DNA of 64,000 nucleotides from Microbacterium sp. VKM Ac-2870 (GTDB lineage: Bacteria; Actinomycetota; Actinomycetes; Actinomycetales; Microbacteriaceae). The translations under genes and the position numbers were made by a program. Positions 32,229-40,044 of this stretch are shown in pieces; position 1 is the first letter of the stretch, and every line of letters starts with the position of its first letter. The notes beneath the pieces were generated by a model. It was not told the origin of the DNA. It saw nothing but the letters and a program-made list of their open reading frames with translations, and did not search any database. The DNA is taken from assembly GCF_015350795.1 (NCBI RefSeq), contig NZ_JADKSH010000003.1, positions 558,001-622,000 of the forward strand, read 5' to 3'.

Positions 32229-33737
32229 TCACCAGGAGCTCTTGCGGTAGTCCTTCAGGAAGATGCCGAACAGGTCTTCGCCGGCCTCGCCGCGCACGAT
32301 CGGATCGTAGACGCGGGCCGCGCCGTCGACGAGATCGAGCGGGGCGTGGAAGCCCTCTTCGGCGAGGCGCACCTTGGTGAAGTGAGGGCGTTCGTCGGTG
32401 ATCCATCCGGTGTCGACAGCGGTCATCAGAATGCCGTCGGTCTCGAACATCTCGCGCGCGCTCGTGCGGGTGAGCATATTGAGGGCGGCCTTGGCCATGT
32501 TGGTGTGCGGATGCCCGGGCCCCTTATAGCCGCGGCCAAACACGCCCTCCATCGCCGAGACGTTGACGATGTAGGTACGGCGGGCGGGCGACACCGCCAT
32601 CGCGGGACGCAGCCGTGAGACGAGCAGGAACGGTGCGGTCATGTTCGCGAGCTGCACCTCGAGCATCTCGAGTGGTTCGACCTGGTCGACCGACTGCGTC
32701 CAACTGTTGATGTGGTTCTCGTCGGGCACCAGTCCCCCGGCATCGATCGCTGTGCCGGCGGCGAGGCGTTCGAGCGACGACGAACCGGCCGCCATCGCCT
32801 CGGCGGTCAGCTCGTCGGCCGTTCGCGCGGCCGCGGCGAGGATCGGGTGGCTCGACACCGACTGCGCGAGGGCGAGCGGGTGCGCATCGTTGGTGTGGCC
32901 GAAGGTCAGCAGCTCGGGCAGCGGACCGGTCGGCAGGGGTGCAAGCTCGGCGTCGACGAGCGGCTTGTACGCACCCGCCGAGCGGCGCACGGTCTGGGCG
33001 GCGTTGTTGATGAGGATGTCGAGCGGACCGTCGGCGGCGACGGCATCCGCGAGACCGATCACCTGGGCGGGGTCGCGCAGGTCGATGCCGACGATCTTGA
33101 GCCGGTGGATCCAGTCGGCGCTGTCGGGCAGGGCCGAGAAGCGGCGGACGGCATCGCGCGGAAAGCGAGTCGTGATGGTCGTGTGGGCGCCGTCGCGCAG
33201 CAGGCGAAGCGCGATGTACATGCCGATCTTCGCGCGACCGCCGGTGAGCAGGGCACGGCGGCCGGTGAGGTCGGTACGGGCGTCGCGCTTGGCGTGGCTC
33301 ATCGCCGCGCACGAGGGGCAGAGCTGATGGTAGAAGGCGTCGACCGTCGTGTACTGCTCTTTGCAGATGTAGCAGGCGCGCGGCTTGATCAGCTCGCCCG
33401 CCGTCGGTGTCGCAGTGCGCGTGGCAAGTGGGATGCCGCGGGTCTCGTCGTCGATGCGGTCGGGCGCGCCCGTCGCCGTTGCGGCGACCACCGCGCGGTC
33501 GGCGTCGGCGATGCGCTGACGCTTCTCCTTGCGAGAGAGGCGCTTGACGTCTTTGTACATCTTTCCGGTCTGACGGCGCAGCGCGATGTAGGCGGGATCG
33601 TCGTGATCGAGTCGGGATGCCGCGTCGATGACGCGCAGGGCGATTTCGAGCTCGGCCGGGTCGATCGGGGCGGGCACCGAGGTCGTCGGATCGTCCGGAT
33701 CGGGCGTCATCTCGGGCTCTGCAGGCGTTTCGGGCAC
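32229..33737 (-). CDS. Atypical short-chain dehydrogenase/reductase with an N-terminal zinc ribbon
   Basis: A 502-residue protein. About 115 residues of charged, partly helical sequence lead into a four-cysteine zinc ribbon (CYICKEQ ... CPSCA) and then an SDR domain: ALLTGGRAKIG at the nucleotide site, DILINNAAQ, NVSAMEG, and HPHTNMAKAALNM around the catalytic lysine. The position four residues before that Lys is Thr, not the usual Tyr, and the nucleotide motif has Lys where Gly is standard. The cofactor or chemistry may therefore differ from typical SDRs. GTG 33737 is preferred because TAAACT lies 5 nt upstream; ATG 33710 is the alternative. Confidence 0.82.
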   Translation of the reverse strand: MPETPAEPEMTPDPDDPTTSVPAPIDPAELEIALRVIDAASRLDHDDPAYIALRRQTGKMYKDVKRLSRKEKRQRIADADRAVVAATATGAPDRIDDETRGIPLATRTATPTAGELIKPRACYICKEQYTTVDAFYHQLCPSCAAMSHAKRDARTDLTGRRALLTGGRAKIGMYIALRLLRDGAHTTITTRFPRDAVRRFSALPDSADWIHRLKIVGIDLRDPAQVIGLADAVAADGPLDILINNAAQTVRRSAGAYKPLVDAELAPLPTGPLPELLTFGHTNDAHPLALAQSVSSHPILAAAARTADELTAEAMAAGSSSLERLAAGTAIDAGGLVPDENHINSWTQSVDQVEPLEMLEVQLANMTAPFLLVSRLRPAMAVSPARRTYIVNVSAMEGVFGRGYKGPGHPHTNMAKAALNMLTRTSAREMFETDGILMTAVDTGWITDERPHFTKVRLAEEGFHAPLDLVDGAARVYDPIVRGEAGEDLFGIFLKDYRKSSW

Positions 33738-33804
33738 GACAGAGTTTATCCGGGCTCGGCTGGACGGGGCCCGGGCGCATGCGGCAAGGCAGGGCGCTGT
33801 GTTG

Positions 33805-34476
33805 TCAGCCGCCGATGCCGAGGAGCTGCTTTGCGACGGCGACCGCGGGCGCACCGAAGAGGCGGGGGTCTTCGTTGAGCGCACCGGAGGTGACCGCCAC
33901 ACCGATGCCCGGGACATCGACGAGCACCCCGAAGATGCGCAGGTCGCCGGTGTTCTTCGTACCGTAGGCGATGCCGCCGCGCGCCTCGACAGCCGCGTCG
34001 GGAAGGTACTCGGAACCGATGGCTGCGATGTCCTCTTTCTTGGGCACGTCGACCGCACCGTTGTTGGACGTCACCGAAACACTGACCGTGTTCACATAGT
34101 CTCCGGTCGTCGACATCCAGTCGCATTGGACCGCGCCGCCTTCGTTGCTCTCGTTGTTCAGCTCAAGACCATCGATCGCCGATCCGAGCAGAGAACCCAT
34201 CGCGGTGCAGTCGGGGTACCGGGCGAGTACCTCGGCGAGCGCCATGGTCGGTACAGACGGTGCAACGCCGCCGCCTGCGTCACCGTCGCCGTCACCGTCA
34301 CCGCCTGTCGGCTCTGCGGAGGGCACTCCCGCCTCTCCGCCGCCCACGGCACCGGACGCGGAGACCGACGGCGACGCAGCCGGACCCGACCCCGCCGCGC
34401 AGCCGGCCAGGGCTACGGCGACCGCCGTGACGAGAAGGGCGAGCGGGAGGCGAAACGGTCGTCGAGGGGTCGGCAC
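33805..34476 (-). CDS. DUF3558-like lipoprotein
   Basis: A 223-residue secreted lipoprotein. The signal peptide ends in the lipobox LAGC (Cys about 26). A Gly/Asp/Ala-rich low-complexity linker to about residue 75 leads into a domain with a Cys pair (DCTAM and VQCDWM) and the general look of DUF3558. GTG 34476 has TAGGAT 6 nt upstream. Role unknown, outer face of the membrane. Confidence 0.78.
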   Translation of the reverse strand: MPTPRRPFRLPLALLVTAVAVALAGCAAGSGPAASPSVSASGAVGGGEAGVPSAEPTGGDGDGDGDAGGGVAPSVPTMALAEVLARYPDCTAMGSLLGSAIDGLELNNESNEGGAVQCDWMSTTGDYVNTVSVSVTSNNGAVDVPKKEDIAAIGSEYLPDAAVEARGGIAYGTKNTGDLRIFGVLVDVPGIGVAVTSGALNEDPRLFGAPAVAVAKQLLGIGG

Positions 34477-34515
34477 CTCGGCATCCTAACGAGCCGGACG
34501 AACCCGCTGCCGACG

Positions 34516-34524
34516 TTGTCCACA
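34516..34524 (+). other. Isolated DnaA-box-like sequence
   Basis: TTGTCCACA matches the actinobacterial DnaA box consensus and lies in an intergenic region. It is single, so it is not an origin. It could be a titration or regulatory site or chance. Confidence 0.25.
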
Positions 34525-34573
34525 GGATGCGGCGCCGGAGGCAACGCATGCTCGATACCCTGGGCACGACGAG

Positions 34574-35239
34574 GTGACGGCGCAGACGGGGAGGCTCATG
34601 GCCGACGTGGAGATCGACGACGGGGCTCGCGGCGCCGTTCAGGGCGAGAAGGCTCTCGACCGCCTGGTCGCTTTCAGCGATGCCGTGGTGGCGATCGCCA
34701 TCACCCTCGTGGTGTTGCCGCTGGTCGACGGCGCGATGGCGGCGAAGAACGCCGAATCGTTCTTCGCCGACAACGTGACCGGCATCATCTCCGCGGCACT
34801 GAGCTTCGTCGTCATCGCGGCGTTCTGGCGATCGAATCACGTGATGTTCGTCCACGCGCGGGGGTACACGCGAGGTGTCGGGCGCCTTCAGATGCTGTGG
34901 CTCGCGACGATCGTGTTCCTGCCGGTCGCGACGGCGCTCGACCTCGCCAGCCCCAGCGCCGACCGCGTCGGCCTAGGTGCGTACGTCGGCACAATGCTCA
35001 TCAGCGGCACGCTGCTGCGGCTGGAAGGCGTCGCACTGGAACGGTCGGGGCTCAGTGACCGTCCCGCCCGCTCCGCGGTGTCGCGCTGGGCCGGGATGAT
35101 CCTGATGGCACTCGCGCTGGTACTGGTGCTGGTATTTCCGCAGGTCGGTGCGACATGGCTCCTCGTGCTGCTGCTCGAACCCCTGCTCGCCCCGCTGTTC
35201 CGCCCCCGCCGCCACGCTTATGCCCAGAGCGGCTCGTGA
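34574..35239 (+). CDS. TMEM175-family (DUF1211) potassium channel-like protein
   Basis: A 221-residue membrane protein with six predicted helices. The signature RLVAFSDAVVAIAITLVVLP in helix 1 carries the RxxxFSD motif of TMEM175, and SFVVIAAFWRSNHVMF follows in helix 3. Bacterial TMEM175 proteins form tetrameric K+ leak channels. GTG 34574 is given; ATG 34598 with GGGAGG 3 nt upstream is nearly as likely. Confidence 0.85.
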   Translation: MTAQTGRLMADVEIDDGARGAVQGEKALDRLVAFSDAVVAIAITLVVLPLVDGAMAAKNAESFFADNVTGIISAALSFVVIAAFWRSNHVMFVHARGYTRGVGRLQMLWLATIVFLPVATALDLASPSADRVGLGAYVGTMLISGTLLRLEGVALERSGLSDRPARSAVSRWAGMILMALALVLVLVFPQVGATWLLVLLLEPLLAPLFRPRRHAYAQSGS

Positions 35240-35573
35240 CGTGACCGAGCTCGGCGCGATCGCGGCCGGAAACCGCGCCAAGGCCGTGCTGTGGATTCTC
35301 TTACAGACGGGCGTCTCGCTGGTGTCGTGCGCCTTGGTCGTGTTCAGCACACTCAGCGCCGCCGGCTGCGGCGACGGATGCGATTACGGAACCCTCAGCT
35401 TCGCCGTGCACTCGGCCTTCACCGTGTGCGGCGGCGCGTTCGTGGCCAGCATTGCCTCGCTCATCCTGCTCCGCCGGCGACCACTCTGGTGGCTGCCGGC
35501 GATCGCGACGGGCGTGGTCATCCTCTGGACGGTAGTGGCCGTCGTGCTGGTTCACATCGCCACGCATCCCTGA
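35220..35573 (+). CDS. Small membrane protein, unknown
   Basis: A 117-residue protein with three predicted helices and a Cys-rich loop (AAGCGDGCDYG) between the first two. ATG 35220 overlaps the TMEM175-like gene by 20 nt; GTG 35241 just after that stop is an alternative start. I do not recognise a family. Confidence 0.7.
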   Translation: MPRAARDVTELGAIAAGNRAKAVLWILLQTGVSLVSCALVVFSTLSAAGCGDGCDYGTLSFAVHSAFTVCGGAFVASIASLILLRRRPLWWLPAIATGVVILWTVVAVVLVHIATHP

Positions 35574-36242
35574 TCACCGCGACGGGGCCGCGGAGTCAGC
35601 TTCTTCGAGGAGCATTCCCACCGATGTCGCGCACGCATCGCCGCGCCACGCTTCGACGCCTTCACGAACGGCAAAGACCGCGATGACGAGGGCGGCGGCG
35701 GCATCCGCCCACCACCAGCCGAAGAGGCTGTTGGCGACCAGGCCGAGCAGCACCGCGGCCGACAGGTAGGTGCAGATGAGCGTCTGTCGCGAATCGGCGA
35801 CGACCGACGCCGATTCGAGCTCGCGGCCGACGCGACGCTCGGCGAGCGAGAGCACGGGCATGATCGCCACGCTCAGCGCCGTGAGTACGATGCCGAGCGG
35901 CGAGTGCGCCGGCGCAGCACCGTCGAAAAGCGCAGCAACCGACGTCACCGTGACGTAGGCGGCGAGGGCGAAGAAGGCAACGGCGATGACGCGCAGGGTG
36001 GGCCGCTCCCACCGTTCGGGATCGGGGCGCGTGAACTGCCACGCGACGGCGGCCGCCGACAGCACCTCCACGGCCGAGTCGAGCCCGAAACCGATAAGAG
36101 CGGCGGAGGATGCCGCCGATCCTGCGACGAGCGCGACGAGCGCTTCGACGACGTTGTAGGCGATCGTGACCCCGACGATCAGGCGGATGCGGCGGTGGAG
36201 CACCCTTCGCCGCTCCGCGGTCAGCAGTGCCGCCCGGCTCAT
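35574..36242 (-). CDS. Cation diffusion facilitator-like metal transporter
   Basis: A 222-residue membrane protein of the cation-efflux fold. GFGLDSAVEVLSAAAVAW in helix 2 and VADSRQTLICTYLSAA in helix 5 carry the intramembrane metal-site residues. It has about six helices but lacks the usual C-terminal cytoplasmic domain, so it is shorter than the typical ~300 residues. It overlaps the ArsR-type regulator stop as ATGA, which implies metal-induced export of Cd, Zn or a similar ion. Confidence 0.85.
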   Translation of the reverse strand: MSRAALLTAERRRVLHRRIRLIVGVTIAYNVVEALVALVAGSAASSAALIGFGLDSAVEVLSAAAVAWQFTRPDPERWERPTLRVIAVAFFALAAYVTVTSVAALFDGAAPAHSPLGIVLTALSVAIMPVLSLAERRVGRELESASVVADSRQTLICTYLSAAVLLGLVANSLFGWWWADAAAALVIAVFAVREGVEAWRGDACATSVGMLLEEADSAAPSR

Positions 36243-36583
36243 GCGCACGTGCAGGTGTCGCCGGAGCAGCAGCCGGGTTCGACGTAGAGCACCACGCGCA
36301 TGAGCTCGTCGAGCGCCGGAGCCAGGTGAGGGTCGGCCAATCGGTACCAGGTGCGCCGTCCCTCAGGCACCGACTCGACGAGGCCGCACCCCCTCAGGCA
36401 GGCCAGCTGGTTCGACATGACCTGGCGCGAGACGCCGAGGGCGCCCGCGAGATCGGACGGGTAGCCTGGCGCCTCGCGCAGCGCCAGGAGGATGCCGACG
36501 CGCGTCGTGTCGGACAGCGCATGGCCCAGACGAGCCAGGGCCGCGGAGTGCGTGGCCGTCGCGGTCAGGGTTACGGAGACCAT
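36239..36583 (-). CDS. CmtR-like ArsR-family metal sensor
   Basis: A 114-residue winged-helix repressor. NQLACLRGCGLVESVPEGRRTWYRLAD closely resembles CmtR, the Cd/Pb sensor of mycobacteria, and keeps both helix-4 cysteines of its metal site (CLRGC). The C-terminal tail is unusually cysteine-rich (GCCSGDTCTCA) and may supply the third ligand. ATG 36583 has TACTGT 7 nt upstream. It is first in an operon with the efflux gene and probably represses that operon until metal binds. Confidence 0.88.
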   Translation of the reverse strand: MVSVTLTATATHSAALARLGHALSDTTRVGILLALREAPGYPSDLAGALGVSRQVMSNQLACLRGCGLVESVPEGRRTWYRLADPHLAPALDELMRVVLYVEPGCCSGDTCTCA

Positions 36584-36663
36584 ACAGCCCACAGTACAGC
36601 TTTCGCTGAACTATCACCGCGCACCTGGGAGCGGCCATACATCGGTAGCGCATAATGTCGGGC

Positions 36664-37569
36664 GTGCACCTGAGCATTCCGAGCCCCGACCTGAGCTGGT
36701 CCAGCTTCCACATCGGTCCCCTGACGATTCACGTCTACGCGCTGTGCATCATCGCGGGCATCATCGCGGCGGTGATCATCACCGAGCGGCGGTTGCGGGC
36801 GCGCGGCGTACCGGCGGGGACCGTGCTCGACGTCGCGCTGTGGACGGTGCCCCTCGGCATCGTCGCGGCGCGGATCTACCACGTGCTCACCCACATGGGT
36901 GACTACTTCGCACCGGGCGACAACCTCTGGGCGGTCGTCGCGATCTGGGACGGCGGCAACGCGATCTACGGCGCCATGATCGGCGGCTCGGTGGGCATCT
37001 ACATCGCCACCCGCCGCGCCGGCATCCGCTTCTTCGCCTTCGCCGACGCCCTCGCGCCGGCGCTCCTCGTCGCGCAGGCGATCGGCCGCCTCGGCAACTA
37101 CTTCAACCAGGAACTGTTCGGGCTGCCGACCACCCTGCCGTGGGGCCTGGAGATCTCACCGAACGCGCCGATGTTCCCGCATGGAACCGCCCCCGGGACA
37201 CTCTTCCATCCCCTGTTCCTGTACGAGATGATCTGGAACCTCGTCGGCGCCGCGCTGATCATCATGCTCGAGCGCAGGGTACGTCTCGGGTGGGGCCGCA
37301 GCATCGCGTCGTACTTCATCTGGTATGGACTCGGACGCAGCTGGCTGGAAGCCATCCGCATCGACCCCACGAGCGATGCGCCCCTCGGCATCCCGGCGAA
37401 CATCTGGGCGTCGTTCGCCGTCGTGCTGCTGGGCATCGCGATCTTCATCGTGCAGACGATGCGCCACCGCGGCGAGCCGGACTCGTCTCCGTTCACCGTC
37501 GCGGAGCAGCGCCGACGGGATGCCGAGGAGCTCGCTGCCACCCGTGAGGATGCCCCGCTACCGTCGTGA
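36664..37569 (+). CDS. lgt: Prolipoprotein diacylglyceryl transferase
   Basis: Membrane enzyme that attaches diacylglycerol to lipobox cysteines, the first step in lipoprotein maturation. The 301-residue protein has seven predicted helices. It contains the Lgt signature GRLGNYFNQELFG, HPLFLYEMIWN, and the conserved HVYALCIIAG in the first helix. TAATGT (36653-36658) ends 5 nt before GTG 36664, favouring that start; ATG 36655 lies inside the box. The lipoproteins in this window are among its substrates. Confidence 0.95.
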   Translation: MHLSIPSPDLSWSSFHIGPLTIHVYALCIIAGIIAAVIITERRLRARGVPAGTVLDVALWTVPLGIVAARIYHVLTHMGDYFAPGDNLWAVVAIWDGGNAIYGAMIGGSVGIYIATRRAGIRFFAFADALAPALLVAQAIGRLGNYFNQELFGLPTTLPWGLEISPNAPMFPHGTAPGTLFHPLFLYEMIWNLVGAALIIMLERRVRLGWGRSIASYFIWYGLGRSWLEAIRIDPTSDAPLGIPANIWASFAVVLLGIAIFIVQTMRHRGEPDSSPFTVAEQRRRDAEELAATREDAPLPS

Positions 37570-37576
37570 CGCCTGG

Positions 37577-37810
37577 TCAGCTCGGCGATCCGCCGCCGAA
37601 CCCAGGTGCACCCGGACCGTGGGGGCGGCCGGTCGCCGGATCGACCCAGTTGCCCGAGCCGGTCATCCGGTGCCAACGCTTGTGGAATGCGAGATCGGTG
37701 TCGTCGGCATCGACGACGGCCGCCCCGCACAGTTCGCAGATGCGGAGAAGGACGATGTCGCCCTCCGCCGTCGTCAGCGACACCGTTCCGGTCGGGAATG
37801 CGACACCCAT
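37577..37810 (-). CDS. Small protein with a CxxC...HxxxH zinc-finger-like motif
   Basis: A 77-residue protein. ICELCGAAVVDADDTDLAFHKRWH has two Cys and two His spaced like a C2H2-type finger, followed by a Gly/Pro-rich tail. ATG 37810 has GGGGA 5 nt upstream. Such small proteins are common in actinobacteria next to unrelated genes. Function unknown. Confidence 0.72.
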   Translation of the reverse strand: MGVAFPTGTVSLTTAEGDIVLLRICELCGAAVVDADDTDLAFHKRWHRMTGSGNWVDPATGRPHGPGAPGFGGGSPS

Positions 37811-37951
37811 GGTGTTCCCCTCACTCCGCGGCTGATCGTCGCGGTCAGGTTCCGAGAATGCCCTCACCCTACGCGTTCCGCTCCGGCGTCGACCATCATG
37901 CCGTGGCCGGCGGTGCCACACTCATACGATGAGGTGCGAAAGCTCGGGACC

Positions 37952-38428
37952 GTGATCAGTCGTGATGCCGCCGACGGCGAGGGCGTCGCGGACAACCCCT
38001 GGGGCGCTCGAGCCGTACTGCAGTTCTTCGTCGGTGGTGCCGTGCTCTTCGTCACCGCGCTGAGCCTCATCTTTTCGTCCGTCTCGGATTACGACACCGT
38101 CTTCTCGCTGCTCGTGCTCGGCGTCTTCGCCGTCGTTGTCGCCGCCGTGTCGATGGTCGGAGCCTTCGTCGTCGGCCTACCCTTGCGGCTCATCGCCGGG
38201 CTGAGATCCCGATGGCTCGCAAATGGTGAGCTGACCGTCGTCGGCGCAGTGGTAGGGCTGAGCGCCTGCTGTCTTCTCATCGCGTTCGCACCTGTGACAG
38301 ACGTAACGGCCGAATTGGGTACCTCACCGTCGCGTGAGCCCATCGGGTGGGCGTTGTTCGCTGCATGGGCGCTTTTTGCGCTCTCTGTCGCACACTTCGC
38401 TTGGCCCCGGCGATGGCGTCGATCCTGA
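37952..38428 (+). CDS. Membrane protein, unknown
   Basis: About 158 residues with four predicted hydrophobic helices and a basic C-terminal end (WPRRWRRS). No family recognised. The start is uncertain: GTG 37952 has GAAAG 9 nt upstream and follows a TACGAT -10-like box at 37925; GTG 37934 and ATG 37901 are also in frame. Confidence 0.6.
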   Translation: MISRDAADGEGVADNPWGARAVLQFFVGGAVLFVTALSLIFSSVSDYDTVFSLLVLGVFAVVVAAVSMVGAFVVGLPLRLIAGLRSRWLANGELTVVGAVVGLSACCLLIAFAPVTDVTAELGTSPSREPIGWALFAAWALFALSVAHFAWPRRWRRS

Positions 38429-38455
38429 TAAAGCCCCGTCGATCCGGCGCCCCGC

Positions 38456-38788
38456 TCACGCCCGCGGCGTCTTGATCAGAGCACCCGCGACGAGGAAGAC
38501 GAACGCCGCCGCGGGCTGCGCGAGCGACCAGACGACGCCATCGAAGCCGAATGGGAAGACCGGGTTCCAGGCCACGGCGATCGCGGCGAACACGGGCACC
38601 CACACCCACTGACGCGCCTGCACCGCGAACCACCCGACGATCAGCGCGAAGATCGCCGTCACGAACAGGACGGCCTCGCCCCAGCCTCCGACGATCAGGA
38701 CGGGGGCAAGAAACAACACGGCCGCCGCGATGAGAGCCGGCGCCAGCGCATTGCGCTGCGTGGTGGGTTCGTTCTTCTTGTTGCTCAC
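38456..38788 (-). CDS. Small DUF6804-like membrane protein
   Basis: A 110-residue protein with four predicted helices after a short charged N-terminus (MSNKKNEPTTQR). The pattern with a W-rich centre (ARQWVWVPVFAAIAVAWNPVFP) recalls DUF6804. The ATG overlaps the stop of the alcohol dehydrogenase gene by 4 nt, so the two form an operon. Function unknown. Confidence 0.75.
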   Translation of the reverse strand: MSNKKNEPTTQRNALAPALIAAAVLFLAPVLIVGGWGEAVLFVTAIFALIVGWFAVQARQWVWVPVFAAIAVAWNPVFPFGFDGVVWSLAQPAAAFVFLVAGALIKTPRA

Positions 38789-39828
38789 GAGGTCCTCCGC
38801 GGGTCGATCATGGTCATGCCCGCCGGCGTCGACCGGTCGAGCTGAGGCAGTTCCGTGGCGGCCTCATCGAGCGAGATGGTCCGCTCGATGAGGTCCTGCG
38901 GGCGCAGGCGACCAGCGGCGATCAGATCCAGCATCGCCGGATAGTCCACAGCCGCCATCCCGTGACTGCCGAGAAGGTCGATTTCCCACGCGATGACACG
39001 CGCCATCGGCATCCCCGACAATCCGGTCGCGGACGGCAGCAGCCCCACCTGCACGTGCCGGCCGCGGCGGCGCAGACTCAGCACGGCGTCGGCGGACGTC
39101 TGCTCGGCGCCCACCGCGTCGATCGATACGTGCGCGCCGCCGCCGGTGAGCGCGTGCACGCGCGCGGGCACATCCGCCCCGTCAGCGAGCACGACCGCGG
39201 CGGCACCGAGCGCGGATGCCGCGTCGAGTGCGGCCTGCGTGCGGTCGACGGCCACGACGTGGGCGCCGAGCGCGCGGGCGATCATGACGGCGCTGAGTCC
39301 GACACCTCCGGCCCCGACGACGACGACCCACTCCTCTGGCTGTACCCGCGCACGGCCGGTGAGGGCGCGGAAGGCGGTGGCGAAGCGGCATCCGAGCGAT
39401 GCGGCGGCGGCGAACGAGACGTCGTCGGGAATGCGCACGAGGTTGGTGTCGGCGGCGTGCAGAGCAACGCGCTCGGCGAACGACCCCCAGTGGGTGAAGC
39501 CGGGCTGCTCCTGTTCGGGGCACACCTGCGCGTCGCCCGCGCGGCACCACTCGCACCGCCCGCACCCGCAGACGAACGGCACCGTGACCCGGTCGCCGAC
39601 GGCGAAACGCTCGACCCCGGCGCCGGTCTCGACGATGACGCCGGCCAGCTCGTGACCGGGCACGTGCGGCAGCGCGATGTCGTCGTGACCGACCCAGGCA
39701 TGCCAGTCACTGCGGCAGAGCCCCGTCGCCCGCACCTCGACGACCACGCCGCCGTCAGGGGCTGTCGGATCGTTGACCTCGCGCACCTCCAACGGCTCGC
39801 CGATGGCATCCATCATCACTGCACGCAT
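38785..39828 (-). CDS. Zinc-dependent alcohol dehydrogenase
   Basis: A 347-residue medium-chain dehydrogenase. Catalytic zinc ligands are in GLCRSDWHAW (Cys) and GHELAG (His, Glu). The structural zinc loop CGCGRCEWC-AGDAQVC has four Cys. The Rossmann motif GAGGVGLSA is near residue 175, and AVDRT after it suggests NAD preference. It oxidises an unknown alcohol. Its promoter region is divergent from a possible small ORF. Confidence 0.9.
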   Translation of the reverse strand: MRAVMMDAIGEPLEVREVNDPTAPDGGVVVEVRATGLCRSDWHAWVGHDDIALPHVPGHELAGVIVETGAGVERFAVGDRVTVPFVCGCGRCEWCRAGDAQVCPEQEQPGFTHWGSFAERVALHAADTNLVRIPDDVSFAAAASLGCRFATAFRALTGRARVQPEEWVVVVGAGGVGLSAVMIARALGAHVVAVDRTQAALDAASALGAAAVVLADGADVPARVHALTGGGAHVSIDAVGAEQTSADAVLSLRRRGRHVQVGLLPSATGLSGMPMARVIAWEIDLLGSHGMAAVDYPAMLDLIAAGRLRPQDLIERTISLDEAATELPQLDRSTPAGMTMIDPRRTS

Positions 39829-39918
39829 GCGTCCCTTTCGTCCCCTTCACGGTAGTCGGTGGCCGCCGTAGAATGGCCCCCGCACATGCCGGATGCACGA
39901 CCGAGAGGATGCCTGCCG

Positions 39919-40044
39919 ATGCACGATCGCCCCTCAGATTCAGCACCCGGAGGTAACGCCTTCATCCGGGCGGTGACGAGGTTCTTCGGACGTCTCGCCG
40001 AGATCTTCGGATCGCTCGCGCGGTCACTCTCCGGCCGCTACTGA
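39919..40044 (+). CDS. Possible 41-residue amphipathic peptide
   Basis: ATG 39919 has AGAGGA 9 nt upstream. After a polar start, residues about 14-40 alternate basic and hydrophobic positions (FIRAVTRFFGRLAEIFGSLA) and would form an amphipathic helix able to sit on a membrane. It is divergent from the dehydrogenase gene and overlaps the end of the convergent DUF998-like gene by 21 nt. Only ribosome site and residue pattern support it. Confidence 0.35.
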   Translation: MHDRPSDSAPGGNAFIRAVTRFFGRLAEIFGSLARSLSGRY

